From positions 8,732,213 to 8,796,212 of the forward strand of contig OZ234493.1 in NCBI GenBank assembly GCA_965153455.1: DNA of 64,000 nt, written 5' to 3'. Shown here in pieces: positions 1 through 13,086 of the stretch; within the stretch, counting starts at the first letter, position 1, and each line of letters opens with the position of its first letter. The stretch is from Sphagnum compactum (Eukaryota; Bryophyta; Sphagnopsida; Sphagnales). Below the pieces are notes generated by a model. It was not told the DNA's origin, searched no databases, and was given only the letters and a program-made list of their open reading frames with translations. The position numbers and the translations under genes are program-made.

Positions 1-415
1 TAACAGAAAGCCATGTTGAATTCTTTTGTCAGATAGCTGAAAGATCCTTGACAGTCTTCACTTGCAATAAAATTTCAAGAAAACAGATCATGATTAGACT
101 CAGAGTGCAAACAGAATTTAAAGGTTTGTCTTAGAGCTGCATTGCATTGTCACAAAGACCTAATGGAGGCAAAACTGTCTATGACAGCCATTACACAACA
201 ACAACATCAACATCAACAAGAATGCCATGCAAGGCATCCCAAGTGGTCAGCAGCAGTAAACAACACAGAAGAAAGTTAACAAATATTCCTGAAGGTATCC
301 ATTCTTGCCGGCTATAGGTATTCATTAGGTCTCAGTTGAAGTACTTAGGAAACATTACACTGCATCCTCTACAAATTGGTGAACTCAAACTCTGAGTGGA
401 GAGGAGTTGTCTTAC

Positions 416-3400
416 CAAGTATACTGAATGCCCTCCACAAGAGGTTCAACCAAAGAGTGAGCTGATGCTGCCATTGCAGGGGACACAAAGGCCCCTATGC
501 CCAAGATGCTTGTGGATGTGCCACCTGGTGCACCAAGAGTAGTCAAAGATGGTCCATTATTCCCCGCACTGCTCACAAATATCACCCCATGCTTGTTTAC
601 AACCTGAAAGTGTCAACACTAACAACTCAGGAAGAGTGTTTGTCTGTTCACATGTATCCAAAGAATTTATTGTCAACAATAGCTCTTAAAACCTTTTGAT
701 TGAACATCTACTAAAATATCTGCATGATCTATCAGGTTTTGCTCTTGCCTCATCAGCAAGCTGAATAAAACGGCCATAATCAGGCATTGAGGTTGGCTCC
801 CCGTAACTCATATTGATAAGATCACACTTGTTCTGCACACCCACACAGCAAAAATTGTATGTTGAGATGTATTCTTCGAGTGCACCAACCCTTCAACGTC
901 CCATGTTTGATTGCAGGCCTTGGTGTTACTTGTAACCTCCAAACAAAGAAAATATCACTCTGCCCCTACTTACAGGGTCTAAGAGGCATATTTGGACTTT
1001 GAAAACAACACTATCGAGTCAGAAGCCTCTATGTTGAAATAAATACCATATGTAAAGTGTAACAATCACAGTATGACCATAATGACTATTGATGGAGCCC
1101 CAGCATTGCAGGGCCATACAAACACATAAATGAAATAACCTCTACTTAAGTACTCAAACCATTAAACTGTACCTCGATAACTGCTATGATAGCACGAGTG
1201 AGACCAGTTCCTGTTTCCATCCCTCCCAGTCGAGAGTCACCAATCTTACATGAAACAATCTGAGCTCCTGGTGCCACTCCATTCAGTAGTGGCTCCTGAC
1301 CACCAAGCACTTATGCACATAAGTATTAAACATTTAGCTCTTGAACTTTTGTAGCTTTGTGCACCTCTTGTACCCCCTGCAGTAAGGGAGCAGGAAAAAA
1401 GTTTTTTGACAAAGGACAAGTAGAACTTAAGTGATCCATCTACTGACTGACTTGGGATTAAGGATTTATCTGTGACCCAAGCAAGGTGGTTTTTTTCCAA
1501 AAGATGAAGACATACCTCAGGATGGTGGGCAGCAGTGATACCAGCCACATGGGTGCCATGAGGTGAGCTGTCAGTGACAATGCTCAGCACATTGCCATCA
1601 TCAAAGACATTCAAGACATAGCTGCATGCATCCATCCGGCTGAAGAATCCATACTTCCGTTCTATCCTGCACACATTTATGATCATGGGCTCTAATGAAG
1701 AGACAAACACATGCATTTCTACAGTAGAAGAATCATCATGTTGCCCTTAACTGTGAAGATCCTTCAACACTCAGGAAGCCACATAACAAGTTGGAGAGTA
1801 CATTAGGACAATATGAGAACAGGATTCACAAACTCGCATATTTGTATTGATGAACATCAGACAAGGCAGGTGACCAGACAAAGAAAGGAAACAGAAAGAA
1901 TGAAAGAAAGAAAAAGAGACAAGAAAACAAGTGTCCCCTTGATAATTGAGTAGCATTTGATTAAACAAAAACATGTGGACTCTCAGAACCCTACACCAAT
2001 GCAACACATGAAAGAGCTGCTTGACACATGAAAAAAACTTGTTCTTAACAGCAGTAGCAACCAGAAGTGCTTAAGCATGAGACCAGCAGGCTACAAAAAC
2101 AAATACTAAACATTCTAACCCATATTGTGCTCACATGCCAACATCAAGGACCAGATGTCAGGCTGATTACCTGTAGTTGGTCAAAGGAGTACAATCTGCA
2201 AGCTTTCCAAGACCACTGCCATCTTCCATGTCTTGAGTATCCAGTGCTGCCCTCCAAACATCACCATCATGCCAGACTACAGCATCAATCACTGGACCCT
2301 TATCCTCATATGCCTGCCATAAATACAAGGCAGACATCATCCTCCAAGACTTGATCACTGAGAGAGCCACCATGATTTCCACTGAAGTTCCTTACATAAG
2401 CAAGATTGCAAGCCTACTGGATAATCTCTGTTCCTCTACCTGGCAAGTGACCACATATAGTGCACATGCAGAATGTGCTAAATTAGTTTTAGGAGCTGCA
2501 CACAGGTCATCAGTTGCAAGGTCTGCATCAGCTATAGGATCTACAAACCACAAAAATATTTGCTACCCTGCTGAAGTGCAACACATCATGTTCATGCAAG
2601 TTCATAACACACAATAAAACATGAAGGGACAAAATGAGACCAGGGGACGACTAAAGTGCAGGGAATCTAACCTCAGCAAACTTTTGGAGGACATCAATGC
2701 GGGTCTGGATATCCTCTCGATTCTTCTTCAATTGCACGTCCAATGGTTTAGGATATTTCTGGAAGTTCATCTTTCATGTCAGAACATCCCACAGTATCCA
2801 CTGGACTTACTGGCATATAGCAAATTGCAGTCCATGAGGACTGGCGAACATTGTGTGCTAGTTTGGAAAATACATAAAATGGAAGATGAGAAAGCAAGCA
2901 GGAAAGTTTTCAGTGCAAACCAAGTCAAATGCTGTCAGCTCTCGAAGTGCAGCTGTCACAACCTCCCTCTGTTTCTCGTCAAACTTCTTCTTACGCTCTG
3001 TCTGTATAAGTGCATCATTTCATCAGCCAGAGTCACTAAATCCTGAGTACAAGATTGTGAAGAAACCAAAATGAGAGAATTAAAGCCACACATTGTGCCC
3101 AGATGATGAAAGTGCTGCAACATACCAACTCATCTACTCAAATAGGCAACTAGCATTCTCCTACTCAGGAAGATCCACAAGCAAGAATACTGATTCACTG
3201 TGCCAACAGAACAATAATGGTCCATGACTACCTTGAGCCGTGAGGTCAGTTCTTTAGTGAATAGCGAAAAGGCCAACTTAGAGCCCACCCGCCATTTGCC
3301 TGTAGGGTTCTTCCATTCCCGGTTTATCTGTAGGCGGGCCCCTACATAATCAAGATGCAAGTGTCAGTTCAGGACACAAAAAAATAAAGGATTCACATGA

Positions 3401-4962
3401 TTTCTGGAGTTAATATTCTGATCTTCTGTCATTCTTCTTAATGAACGAGCAATCCTGAAGGAAAGTGTCACTTCTCCAATACTATTCAGAAAAGTACCTT
3501 GGGTTCTTTGTTACCTTACAATTATTTTGCTTTATCTTCTCACCGACATAGTTTCTCTTGCATTAAAAGCCAAAACAATGACCAGAACCATTCTGAATAC
3601 ACCATAAAAGTACCTGAGGCTCCAATTAGGTATCCATCTTCGTCTGCTTCCACAACTGTAGATGTATCCACATCCCCACTCCCAGTGCTGAAAATAGACA
3701 ACAAAGACTCCACATGAACTTTCATCTGTATGTCCTGTCATTTGAATGACAATTTGATTGCTAACTGAGAGCAAACATACTGTCACAAACAGCTGTTGCA
3801 TGTAATCGAACAAAAATTACTGTTGTTTTAGATAAACTTCATTGACCAGTCAGAACTTCCTTGCAGTTCTTAGTATCCTGTCATGCCACTATGCAGAGCT
3901 CCCACATACCAATCCAAGACATCAATAATTTTTGGTTTGCCATCTGTGGTAATTTGCATTCCCTCAGCTGCTGGGTCCACGCCAGAATCTGCATTGCACA
4001 ATGCAGTGAGCTGAACTTCTTTACCAGAACATAACATAGTACAGGATGAACAAATCCTTGGTTGCTCTCATTCATGGCTGTTGGGGAACCTGGAGATTAT
4101 GTTCAGCAATCTCTTGCTTTGAACCCTGGAAAGCCCTTCAACTGGACCTACAAGTTTGACATAAAGCCGGGACCACATTTCATGAGTAAAACTGAGAACC
4201 AAACAAAAATCGTACTCCAAAAGTTGCAATTTACTGTTAAAGCCCTCTTTCATTCATTGTCTCTGGTGCTAAGATAAAAAGGCATTAGGGTCCCATTTCT
4301 AGCACCTTCATTGAAGAGATTAAATTTGACTATGGTCTTCTAACTTGTAACAACTTACTGTCCCATGGCAGTGCCTTACCAAAGATGGCAATGACAACAC
4401 CCCTCCCATCATACTGTGGATGTTCCTCAAGAAATCTCTGTGCACCAATCTCCTTCTTGGGCATCAGACTTTCAACAAACATGGAATTATCAATACTCTG
4501 TGGCACTGAAGACATGTCCTCAAACCCTGGCATTGCCAGCACTGTTTCTCCCTTTGAGCTACAATTCCCTGTCCCACTCCCAGGTGTTGGAGAAATTGTC
4601 TCAGAGGTGCCTCTTTGCCCCTTCCACTTCCTTCCTGCACAGATCCTTGATTGTACAAGATGGGCATACAAGGTTCGCTCCAAAAGCTTGTTCCTGACTG
4701 TCCTTGGCCCTTTTGACAAAAAAGGCAAACTCCAACTACTACAGATTACTGATCCTCTTACAATTTGTTCGCTTCCTTTGCACACACTAACATGCCAAAG
4801 GCTTCCTTCGAGACCAATGCAGTCTACCTTGCCACTATTTTTCTGGGCTATGGCTTGTTGAGGACTGGAAAGACAAACCCTCGCATGCACAAAGCCACTG
4901 CAATCAACCTGAGCAGCCTGAGATGTTGAAGAAATACCTCGTGGATTGAGAGAGGTGCACAT
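416..4962 (-). CDS. TPP2: Tripeptidyl peptidase II (subtilase S8), N-terminal part, partial at left edge
   Basis: Large serine exopeptidase that removes tripeptides from N termini of peptides, acting downstream of the proteasome in a giant homo-oligomer. Eleven coding exons read right to left and join in phase: 4962-4380, 3988-3910, 3687-3614, 3341-3232, 3001-2921, 2758-2672, 2313-2171, 1666-1516, 1295-1173, 832-749 and 603-416, about 567 codons. MPKKEIG and [11 protein letters not shown] open the subtilisin domain; catalytic Asp lies in DSGVDP (about residue 195), catalytic His in [10 protein letters not shown] (about 422), oxyanion Asn in SSAGNNGP (about 520). The Ser exon must lie left of base 1. 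All introns are GT-AG except 748-604, which starts with GC. The chosen ATG at 4962 gives about 160 poorly conserved residues before the conserved part; a targeting role is possible but unproven, and a later Met could be used. No disruption seen. Confidence 0.95.
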
Positions 4963-5690
4963 ATGCCTTCCTCCTACAAGGAAGGTAGAGTCTCAGGTTA
5001 TGCCAAATCCAAGGAGAACTTCACTCAATTGTGCTATGACTGCGGAGCAAGTTCATAGAATGTGCACACATAAAAATTGACCGAGACGTTGGAAATACCA
5101 AAAAAACCTTAGAAAAGAGCTCAAAAGCTTTTAGGGTTTGGTTCCAGAAAAGAAACCAGCGACCTCAATTCCAAATCTCCAGGACTTAGAGGTCTGATTC
5201 AATTTGAAAAGAAGAATGGCGACTGTGATTCTAACCTTCTGACTCTAAACTCTAGGTTCTTTTCCATCTTCTAAGTCGGTCTTGGCATCATCCTCCAAAT
5301 GCTGCACGGCACAAGCAATAAATACTGAAAGGAAAAGAAAAAAGGAAAAACAAAGGCCAGAAGAATCGTAGACAGATTATTCACCTGTGCAAATCAATAG
5401 GAGGCTCCGCACTGATACCTTACCAGACGCAACTGCGATGGCAAGCAACTGAAATGCTTCTCTCCGCGCTGCAACGAGGAAGGCGATTGAGAAGAAAAAA
5501 ATTGGAAGAAAATTTTGATAAATGTATCAAAAGAGAGGCGGAGAAGAGATGCAATAGGATAAGAGACTAGAAAATGAAAAATGCATCTGCAATCTGCTTG
5601 TAGGCGCGCATAAAAGCTCCCAACTCCAGAGATCGCAACTCTGTCTCTGTCTCTCTTGGTCACCGCAAAAAAAAAAACTTGCTAAGCTTC
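4963..5690 (-). promoter_or_regulatory. Probable 5' leader of TPP2 with a leader intron
   Basis: Upstream of the TPP2 start a pyrimidine-rich acceptor ends at 4974, 11 bases before the ATG at 4962, and a donor CTG|GTAAGG lies at 5423-5418. This suggests a non-coding exon from about 5424 to about 5690 and a leader intron of about 450 bases. The transcription start is not defined. The open frames across 5394-5709 are short and look like no known protein. Confidence 0.5.
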
Positions 5691-5699
5691 TCGTTATGG

Positions 5700-7599
5700 T
5701 AAGGAGCATTACCTTACATTCAACTCTTGGGTACTTTTGGGTGTCTTTTTATTCCTGTACTTTTGCAGGTATTTTGGGAATTGAGATGGTTGATGGCCAT
5801 TAGACTGTCAAGCAGAGTTTTTTTTTTTTTGGCGAAAAATCGCCAAAAGGCGACACTGCCCAAATTTTCGCCAGAAAATCCCCTTTTTTCTTAAAATCAA
5901 TTCGCCAGACTGCACACCTTTTTAAGGAGCGAGTCGCCACATGTATGCCTACTGGCTACACTAAAGTACCTGCTCTTTTAGTTTTCGTCATGTGAAGGTC
6001 TCTTGAATGCAGAGGTCTTTTGAGCGAGAGTGTGAAGGTTTTTGGAGAACATGGAATTTGGGCGCTGAGAAATTCGGGTTGTGAGAAATTCAAGGCTCAG
6101 AAGATCTAAAATCAACCTATAGCAACTTGGTTTGATGGCAAACACAAGTTCACATCTTCAACCTCCATCAACCACTGATGCCCACAACATTTGAGCTCAA
6201 CAAAAATTTCTCCCCAACTTCAAGCAAAATCTTGAAATTTCTTAGGTGAGGTTTAAGGTTTAGGAATCCTAGAACCTTTTGATCTCTAGTTTTCAAAGCA
6301 CCATGGTAAAGAACTCTAATGAAGATGGGATATTTTTTTATTATCAAGGTGAAGAACTTAACTTGTGACAACCATTCTTGTTGTCATTTTGGTCAATTGC
6401 CACATGTTGTGTTAAGGTGGCCCATCTTGTTCAATCCTGGGCAGACAAATGGTTTGCCCATTCCATAAACCATCTTTCTCACATTCCTCAAGCAAAAGTT
6501 GTTGCCAAACCCACCCAAGTTTCATGATGCCCTAATCCTAAATTGACAATTCAATTTGAAGGTTGCTTGTTGCCTCCTTTCTGAGATGCAATAGTGATAA
6601 ACCACATCATTCCACACCTACTAAGGACCCCATCAATGTTATGCCATCTTCAACAAGTGAACAAAATGTGGTTTAGGGTTGTGAGTAAATATCTATCATG
6701 GAGTGGCCTAGAGATGGTTAGATTGGACCATAGATGTTATCTCAATTGCATTAAAGAACATGGCATGAAGAGGTAGTCCCTTCAAGCCCGTTTTGAGATT
6801 GAATTCCTTTGTGCAACTGTCTATTTAGTTGGAAGTGACATTTATTTAGATTGTGATTCAAATATGAATTCAAAAAGACTCTAAGTTAAGCTTACAAACC
6901 CCTAGGTAGAATGAAAATAGCCCCCACATTTGTCATGCAACATTGGACATCAATGAAAAAATGTACATTTTGGTTTTCATTTCAATTTGTGGTTTTATTG
7001 CAAAGCATTCATGTCTACCTTTCATATTTCATATTATTAATGTTGTGAGCCTTTGTCTTGCCTTGATTCAACTCTACATTGATCGGATTAAGTTCTAAAT
7101 TGATGGATTAACCTATGTTTTCATATAATTAAATTATGTATTCAACTTTTAAATTGATGGATTGGCATTTGTTTTCATGGATTAGTTTTATTGTCATTTG
7201 ATTTAGTTATGTATTCAACCTTTGAATTGATGGATTAGGTCTGTCTTGATTTGACTTGATGGATTAACCTTTGCTCTAATGGTTTAACCATTGGTTTGAT
7301 TTAATTAGCCTCTATCACTAATGATGATGAAGGTCCAAATTGATGGATTAACCTTTATGTTGACCTGATTAATTAGACGCTCCAATTAGGGTTGATTTGA
7401 TGGATATTCCAACTAGGCTCTAAATTGATGGACTAAAGTATGTCTTGATTTGATTAAGTTCTTTCCATAGTAGTGTAATTTTTCTCAATAAAATTTAGTA
7501 GTCTCAAAGAATACATAACAAGTTGATCAATTTTATTTGTTTGATCATGGGCAAGTATTGCCCCTACTGATAACTGAGATGTGTCAATATGAACATGAA
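5700..7599. other. Intergenic stretch, no gene recognised
   Basis: AT-rich DNA between TPP2 and a gypsy fragment. At 5820-5935 there are several GGCGA/TCGCC words after a T run. At about 7030-7460 the phrase TTGATGGATTAACC recurs in degenerate form. Short open frames at 6168-6371 and 6594-6776 show no recognisable domain. Confidence 0.6.
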
Positions 7600-8640
7600 A
7601 TTTTAGTTCGAAGTTAGAACTAATGAATATGGGAACTTAAAACATTACCAATTCTTGATGTCTTCCCAAGCAATTTGACATTCAACAATCCATTCAAATG
7701 CCTTAATTTTCATGAATAACTTTGTGATGGGTGCCATAATAAAGGCAAATTTTTGGATGAAGATCGGTAGAACTAAGCCATTCCATTGAACATTTGGATC
7801 TCTTGTGGTGTTTTAGGTACTGAAATTTTGACTATGGCTTCTATTTTCTTAGGATGAAGTGTTTTCCCTTCCTTGGAGACTATGAATCCCAAAATAGTTC
7901 TAGAATAGACCATGAATGTGCATTTCTATGGATTCAGACTAATGCAACATTTTCTACATTTAAGAAAACATTTTTTAATTTTTAAAAGTGGGTGGACAAG
8001 TCACTAAAAACAGTAAAATCATTTAAAAATTTCTTCATGAATACATCAATGTACTCATGAAAAGTTTTGGTGACTACCCTTTGATAGGTAGGTGGTCCAT
8101 TTTTATCCCCAAAAGGCATTATGACCCATACAAAAACCTTCCGATTAGTAACAAAAGTAATCTTGTATTAATCTTCCGGTGTTATGGAAATTTAATGGTA
8201 TCCAGAAGAACCATCTAAAAATGTATAGACCTCATGTCCAACTATAGTATTAATAACCTCATCAATAAAAGGTAAAATCTATGGATCTTTATTTGTGGTG
8301 GCATTTAGTTTTTTGAAATCCACACAAATTCTCAATTTTTCGTTCGTCCTAAGCATTACAACTATGGGTGATAGCCAAGTAGCCTCTTCAACAAGTTTAA
8401 TAAAACTTGCAACAAGTAATTTGTCAATGTCATTTTTGACAATTGCTACATAGTTAAAATTCAACCAATACCTTGCTTGATGAATAGGTGGTATCAATGT
8501 ATTTAGCTCAATTTGGTGTTGAACTATATCTAGTGGTATGCCCTTCAAATCTTTGTAAATCCATGCAAAAATGTCTTTGAACACCTTTAGCAATTCAACT
8601 AGTTGAAAATTGATAACAAGTTCCAAATCAATGTTGATTT
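7600..8640 (-). pseudogene. Ty3/gypsy retrotransposon pol fragment (RT to RNase H start), degenerate
   Basis: Reading right to left, an open piece (8626-8279) carries the RT start: SPIVVMLRTNEKLRICVDFKKLNA, in full order matching the gypsy palm entry. It is followed in broken frames by FLDGSSGYH, FVTNRK, MPFGDKNGPPTYQR and FLNDF where an active enzyme has the xxDD catalytic pair, then ILGFIVSKEGK, HPKKIEAIV and FNGMA-stop-FYRSSSKN, the RT connection. At least three stops and frame changes interrupt it, and one catalytic Asp position reads Asn. No LTR, integrase or gag was found next to it, so this is an old fragment. Confidence 0.88.
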
Positions 8641-9060
8641 TGACTTATTGCAGATTTATGACTATAATTTGCAACTAAAAATAAGTTACAACTAACATGT
8701 ACAACAAAAATTCCATTAGTTGCAGAAGTGAAGTTGCATGCAACATCTAATCACAAATGATAACTTAGCATGATGTTATCACATTTCACATGGATGATGT
8801 ATATGATCAACATATACACCTTCATGAGTTGTGTATAAAATTTACAACTAATCACCGTTATTTGCAACTATGTTGTAACCCATTACAAAGTGCCATGTGG
8901 CAACATAATTATTTTTTAAAGATTATGTTGGAAAATTACATATTGGATCTTCATCATTTATTTTGGATGTGGTTAAATCATGCCACGTGGCATAATGCAA
9001 ATTTGCCATGTGGCATGTTAATTGAATTTTGGCCAAAATACATTTAAATTAATATTTAAG
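8641..9060. other. Intergenic, with CCATGTGG and CCACGTGG palindromes
   Basis: No gene recognised. Three copies of a TGCCAYGTGGCA-like palindrome lie at about 8890, 8978 and 9003; the middle one contains the G-box core CACGTG. No promoter or coding region is seen next to them. Confidence 0.5.
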
Positions 9061-9170
9061 GAGGTATGTAGGTAGGTAGGTAAATAGGTAGGAAAGTAAG
9101 TCGGTAAGAAAGAAGGTAAGTAGGACTAGGTAGGTAGGTGGGTAGGTAAACAAAAAAGTAAATATGTAAA
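9061..9170. repeat. AGGT/TAGG tetranucleotide microsatellite
   Basis: Interrupted GTAGGTAGGTAGGTAA repeats with variants AAGT and GGGT. Similar TAGG/CTAC runs occur at 39104-39135 and 54240-54350. Confidence 0.9.
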
Positions 9171-11345
9171 TATTTTAATTTTGTTTTAGGTTTAACTTTT
9201 AGGGTTAAGCCTATTTCATTGGCTCATTTCAAATTACACATGTTTTAATATAAAAATGTAAAGCAAATTAACACCTTTTTTATATACTTTTACAAAATGG
9301 AAATGGAAGACAAATCATATGGGATAAATTCTTTAGTTCCAACCTAGATTGTAATTAATTTGGAACTAAGAAATTTATCCCATTTCTTTTCTTTTCTTTT
9401 TCAAGTTCATAAATTATATAACTAATAGGTAATTTACTAATTAATTAATTAATTATAGTTGATTAACAAAGGATTAAATAATTGCTTACCCATTTACCAA
9501 CCTACTTACTACTTATTACCACATACAAATCAGGTAGTAACTACTAGTAGCATAAATTATTTAAATTATTACATAAAATACTAGATTATTAAATAATAAT
9601 AAACATAATTATATAATATATAATATATATTTTTATTTAAATAAATAATAATCAGTATAATATCACTCATAATAATAATAATAAACTAATGTAATTATTA
9701 ATTATTTAATTATTTAATATTAAATTATAAAATTAATAATAATACTAATTATTACTATGAACCAATTAATTAATTTTTAATTTTTAATAATAATTATTTA
9801 TGTTTAATATAATAAATAGTTCTACATACCTAACTATTTAACTATTTATTTATCAATTTGCCTAGTTTACATAACCACAATATATGCAAAATGTACATTG
9901 AATATGCCCTAAATATAATATAATTAAATTCCTAAATATATAAATATACCATAATATATTCCAAAACACTTTAATATATATCAAAAGTATATCACTATGA
10001 AAAATTGTGTCCATGACAACTAGATTATCCTATAACTAGGGTTCCAAAATAACTAATATATAATTACATTACAATTGTCCCATGAAAATATGAAAAATTA
10101 ATAAAAGAAGTCACATCAGAAAATCAAGGAGTTATATTATAGTTGTAAATTAATTACAAGATATATATTTATATAATATAGTGTACACATTATATATATA
10201 GTCATAGTCAACCATGTTTGACTTTATTGATAAATTATGCTTTAGTCATATGTAACAATTCCACCACAACTAGGATAAATTTAGTTACTAATCAACGACT
10301 ATTTTATAATAAATGTACATCTTTGAATAACACATATGATCATGCCACATGTATACATTTCCACCGCTCAATATATTTGAAATTTCAACTTGTTTGTAAC
10401 TAGTATGTAACTGTATTTCAACTTAAAATTTGAAATTTAAATATCTAAAATTTGGACAGGAAACCTTCAAGCAATTGACACATGGCAATATATCAACAGA
10501 TTTGTTGACTTCAATGCTATTGAAGCCCTAACCAACACCAACCTTCCCATAGAATGGTTTTTCGATCTTGATGGTAAAGAAGATTACCTTGCATTTTCCT
10601 TAATTTGCTAGCTACAAGTATTTTGTCTACTACACTAAAGTGATGATGGTGTTGGAGGTCCTCAACATGTCACCAAGCTCGCATTTAATCAAATAGTCAA
10701 CAAAATGAAACATGCTCGTGTGAAAGTGCAACTCAAAGCTTGGTGTTTGAACTAGAAAAATGTTTCCCATTGAAACATGAAATGATGGTTGTTCTAGGTG
10801 TGGTCTACCCTAGTTTTGGGTTAGAAATATTACAAAGACAAACACTAATTTTTTTTTTCATATGAATGTCACGAAGGCAACTTTTAGTGTGCCTTGCAAG
10901 GTGAGTGAAAGTGGGAAATTGTCCTTGCATTGCTTTTGAATCACATTTTAATTTTTTAGTCCTCCCATTTCAGGATGACCATGATCCATAACTTCAAAGT
11001 AGTCATGTGCGAAGAAAGTGGCCTAAATCGAGTGACTAGGTTTTGGCGTAAGATCCCTGCAACTCTCATCCTTAACCATAAACTCTTAGAGTTCATAAAG
11101 TTAACTGAAATTGTAGTTGTTTAGGTACTCGGTTTTGTTGAAGATGAAACACACTTTCAGAACATGCACTTGGATCTATGTACCCAATTTTACATTCAAC
11201 AACTTTTTACATTGTAAAACTTTCCTTACAACCAAGCCATTGCCAAGTGGCAAGGTAAAACCTGTTATTGTGCAAATGCATAGTTGCAAGCAATTAACTC
11301 TTGAAATCTAGGGTATTGTTTTGGAAGATTTTACGGGTCTTGCAA
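9171..11345. other. AT-rich intergenic DNA
   Basis: From about 9400 to 10000 the sequence is almost only A and T, with TTAATTAATTAA and AATAATAATAATA runs. From 10000 to 11345 it is mixed AT-rich DNA with short open frames (10218-10403, 11117-11311) that show no domain. No gene seen. Confidence 0.65.
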
Positions 11346-11705
11346 AGAAAAGTTGAACACATCAAATAAGAATGTGGTAGAGTTTTGAATTATAAACTAC
11401 CTTTTTTCTGCTCATAATTTTTCTTCAATGAGTTTAGAAAAGTTGAACACATCAAATAAGAATGTGGTAGAGTTTTGAATTATAAACTGCCTTTTTTCTG
11501 TTCATAACTTTTCTTCAATGAGTTTAGAAAAGTTGAACACATCAAATAAGAATGTGGTAGAGTTTTGAATTATAAACTGCCTTTTTTCTGCTCATAATTT
11601 TTCTTCAATGAGTTTAGAAAAGTTGAACACATCAAATAAGAATGTGGTAGAGTTTTGAATTATAAACTACCTTTTTTCTGCTCATAATTTTTCTTCAATG
11701 AGTTT
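11346..11705. repeat. Tandem repeat, 4 x 90 bp
   Basis: Four units start at 11346, 11436, 11526 and 11616 with AGAAAAGTTGAACACATC and end with TTCTTCAATGAGTTT. They differ by only a few bases (CTAC/CTGC, GCTCATAATT/GTTCATAACT). The near identity points to recent amplification. No open frame runs through the array. Confidence 0.97.
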
Positions 11706-13086
11706 ATGTTTGCATTTTGCACATTTTGACATTGTAATTTGCAAAATCAATCTGATTTTGTATTTGTCCAACGTTTCAATCTTGTTAGGGATGCACAGCT
11801 TTTGAGCTTGTGGGGAAATTGGATCTTGGTACTTGGGTACTTGGATTTTGGTATGACGAATTATTTCACATTTGAAAATAGGGAGTCATGAGGAAGTAAC
11901 TTAATTTGGACTCTTTGAGACTGTTTGTAAATTGTGAGAAGATTCCTGAATTAACAAGACATGTTTTGTGTCATATCTAGATTTAAAGACTCTTGTTTCA
12001 ACTTGTTGCGGTATGTGACCAAAATTTCCCCTTTAGCAATAGCTGCATCGCCAAATACGTACTCTGTGGCAATGCATGTGCATTCAGTATGTTCGATCAC
12101 GTTCTGGGCTGTTGTTGCCACTCGATTGTTGTTGCCACTGTGCAAACATTTGCAATTTACAATACGCCATCATCGCCACTTGCCACAAAAAAATCTCCAA
12201 GTCAAAATTTTCACCACCTATGCTGTTTCATACATGAGCTGTGTAGCCACCTTGGCAACCAGCCACACTTGAAAACAAAAATGGCTGGTCTCAATCCCCC
12301 TTACTATTGAATCATTGGATGAGTCAATAATCAATCAAATCATATGCAACCAGGTGCACATTTCAGATAATCAATTATCTCATTACCAAGAGAATCGAAC
12401 CTTGAACCCCAAGCTCTAACATTGTCACGAACACAGTACTGGGTTTCGAACTCGCATGCATGTCGATTCTCCACTATCTAGCAAGAGTCAGACGAAGGCC
12501 TTCGTCGTTAAATACGAACTATGCGATCAGCGTCGCTAAACGTGTTTTCTGTGACTAACTGCAACACTGAACGAAGATACTAGGTAAAGAAACTTCTTCG
12601 AACTGCCACGGCCCATGACTTGAACGGAGGTTTGTTGGCCCCGCAGCCAAAACTTGAGAAGAAGCTGAGAGATTAATTACGCAGCTCTACAGATACGAAA
12701 TATATAATCGGTTCCAAACTGTACAGATTTCTTCAGCCAATATTGGTTTTATTCCAATGCGATTAAGACATGTTAAGGCACGCGTAGTATAGATCAACAA
12801 ACTGCAACAGTTACCTATTCACAAGAAAGTGACCCAAATTTCCTGAACTCGTGTACCCCGTCTCTGATGACTGTAATTCAAAATATTCTGAAGTACCAAG
12901 TGCGAAATATCTGTGTGTAATAATATTCTGAAGTAAAACGTTGAAAAAAAATGGGCACAGAATAACCTCCGCGCGATCATGTACATTCACCTGTCCTCCC
13001 CTAAGACCGGGGCGGGGGAATCTACTAGAATATTCTGCTAGATTCCGGATCTAGCAGAAGAAAGAGTTGTAGCTGTGCACAACTAA
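11706..13086. other. Intergenic region downstream of the peroxidase
   Basis: Open frames at 11951-12310 on both strands overlap and show no domain. On the minus strand around 12380-12470 there are two GGTTCGA/GTTCGAAAC phrases reminiscent of a pol III B box. The peroxidase 3' UTR should lie just below 13087. Confidence 0.5.

Noticed and set aside
12360-12470. tRNA-derived SINE or tRNA gene on the minus strand
   Set aside because: B-box-like GGTTCGA words are present, but no A box, cloverleaf or tail could be made out.
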